Source of the DNA: an uncultured Treponema sp.
GTDB taxonomy: Bacteria; Spirochaetota; Spirochaetia; Treponematales; Treponemataceae
DNA length: 64,000 nt
Assembly (NCBI GenBank): GCA_900319625.1
Contig: ONPD01000011.1
Span: 62,001-126,000, forward strand
Direction of reading: 5' to 3'
Shown here: piece by piece, positions 62,990 to 64,000 of the stretch
Layout of the letters: the number at the start of each line of letters is the position of its first letter
Numbering within the stretch: position 1 is the stretch's first letter
Made by a program: the position numbers and the translations under genes
The notes under the pieces: generated by a model
Told to the model about the DNA's origin: nothing
The model's input: the letters and a program-made list of their open reading frames with translations, nothing else
Databases searched by the model: none

Positions 62990-62998
62990 GACTTTAAT

Positions 62999-64000
62999 AT
63001 GCACGGAGAAGCCAAACTTTTACTAAAATTCCTCGATGGTTCTGATAACCGCTATATCATTCCTGTTTATCAGCGTAATTATGACTGGCGGCCAAAACAG
63101 TGTGAGCAGCTTTTTAATGACCTTGTTCAAATCATTAAGAAGGACCGCAAGACTCACTTTTTTGGAAGTATTGTTACTTCTTCGGCAAATAAAGGCGGTA
63201 AGTCTGACTATCTTGTAATTGACGGACAGCAGAGAATCACTACTATTTCTATTCTTTTTACTGCGATGGTAAATCTGATGAAGTCTGGAACTATTATTTC
63301 TGATGACAAAAAACTTGCAGAAAAGATTGAAAAGAAATTCCTGGTAGATGAATATCAGACAGAAGAGCGTAAACTTAGACTTAAGCCTATAAAAGATGAC
63401 TGTGTTTCCTTTGATAAACTCATAACTAATAATCCTTCTGAATTTGTTGAAAGTTCAAACATCACTCAGAACTATCATTATTTTGAAAATCGAATTAAGA
63501 AGAATGAGATTTCCATTGATGAGCTTTATGAAGCTATTTTCCGTCTGGAAATTATAGATATCTTTCTTGATAAAGAAGATAATCCGCAATTGATTTTTGA
63601 AAGTCTGAATTCTACAGGACTGGATCTTACAGAAGCAGATAAAATCCGAAACTTTATTCTTATGGGGCTGGATGCAAAAAAGCAGGAAGAGTATTACGAA
63701 AACTACTGGAATAAAATTGAAAAATTTACTGCATACAACGTAAGCGGCTTTATAAGAAATTATCTTACTTTGATTCAAAAAAAGATTCCTAATATCAACA
63801 ATGTATATTTTACATTCAAAGAATATGTTCTTGAAAAAATGAACATAGAAAGTGCGGATGATTGTGAAGCAATTCTTAAAGACATGCTTTACTATTCTCA
63901 GATTTACAACAAAATCATTACTGCAAAGAACAATCCAAAAGAACTTGTTTCTTCTATTCTCTTCAGACTAAACAATATTGAAATGACTGTTAGTTATCCA
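62999..64000 (+). CDS. DUF262-domain protein (GmrSD-like), truncated by window edge
   Basis: The frame is open from an ATG at 62999 to the window end (334 codons). The N-terminal DUF262 domain is clear: YIIPVYQRNYDW, then YLVIDGQQRITTI (the ParB/Srx-like DGQQR motif) and FESLNSTGLDLTEADKIRNFIL. Such domains occur in the type IV modified-DNA restriction enzyme GmrSD and related defence proteins; a C-terminal HNH (DUF1524) may lie outside. The TAGGA site and ATG follow the HNH gene by 9 bp. GC content rises again here. Confidence 0.88.
   Translation, partial: MHGEAKLLLKFLDGSDNRYIIPVYQRNYDWRPKQCEQLFNDLVQIIKKDRKTHFFGSIVTSSANKGGKSDYLVIDGQQRITTISILFTAMVNLMKSGTIISDDKKLAEKIEKKFLVDEYQTEERKLRLKPIKDDCVSFDKLITNNPSEFVESSNITQNYHYFENRIKKNEISIDELYEAIFRLEIIDIFLDKEDNPQLIFESLNSTGLDLTEADKIRNFILMGLDAKKQEEYYENYWNKIEKFTAYNVSGFIRNYLTLIQKKIPNINNVYFTFKEYVLEKMNIESADDCEAILKDMLYYSQIYNKIITAKNNPKELVSSILFRLNNIEMTVSYP

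Overview
The window looks like a chromosomal segment of a Treponema-like spirochaete from an anaerobic, plant-polymer-rich habitat. No 16S gene is present, so this is inferred from gene content: [FeFe]-hydrogenase maturases (hydG-hydF-hydE), a GH51 arabinofuranosidase with its sugar ABC importer, a large chemotaxis receptor, flavodoxin and DUF3793 iron-economy genes, and moderate GC in the housekeeping part.

Layout. 1-3170: hydG (cut by the window edge), hydF, hydE. 3183-6133: a barrel-like outer-membrane protein, a Cof-type HAD phosphatase and an ArsR-type regulator. 6209-10817: arabinofuranosidase plus two permeases and a binding protein of an ABC importer with no ATPase gene. 10918-23148: a metal or envelope regulon. 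It holds two ABC exporter halves (one with a large in-frame deletion in its ATPase domain), a methyltransferase remnant, enolase, an MMPL/RND exporter with a divergent TetR regulator, a three-gene set resembling ferrosome (fez) loci (small Gly-rich membrane protein, P1B-ATPase, HMA-like protein), flavodoxin and DUF3793. Two palindromic operator types recur here: TATAAC-type sites and GTTAG-N6-CTAAC. 23340-26830: a complete plasmid-type replication and partition module (iterons, Rep_3 initiator, RHH protein, ParA, ATACCGC repeats). 26869-44044: signalling, repair and miscellaneous genes: FIST-GGDEF, AraC, chemotaxis receptor, Y-family polymerase with a YolD-like partner, exonuclease III, fructosamine-kinase-like protein, AAA ATPase, a PARG-like protein, two alpha-CTD-like mini-proteins and TraX. 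44140-49802: a beta-helix lipoprotein, direct repeats, an Rpn-family nuclease, a cluster of palindromes and a MetQ-like binding protein whose two halves are in swapped order. 50956-64000: a defence island. It has type I restriction-modification (hsdR, hsdM, hsdS) interrupted by an Abi_2 gene with a likely small RNA in front, an Eco57I-like methyltransferase, then a histidine kinase / receiver / HNH nuclease trio, and a DUF262 gene that runs off the end.

Most notable: (i) palindromic elements of about 80-85 bp inserted in frame in three membrane-protein genes, related to intergenic repeats near 47 kb; (ii) a circularly permuted MetQ; (iii) a two-component-like module ending in an HNH nuclease inside the defence island; (iv) a candidate ncRNA before the Abi_2 gene; (v) a possible ferrosome locus under two regulators; (vi) about ten genes whose ATG/TTG lies only 6-9 nt after a TATAAT-like -10 box, suggesting leaderless mRNAs. 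All functional calls come from reading motifs by eye; no database search was run.
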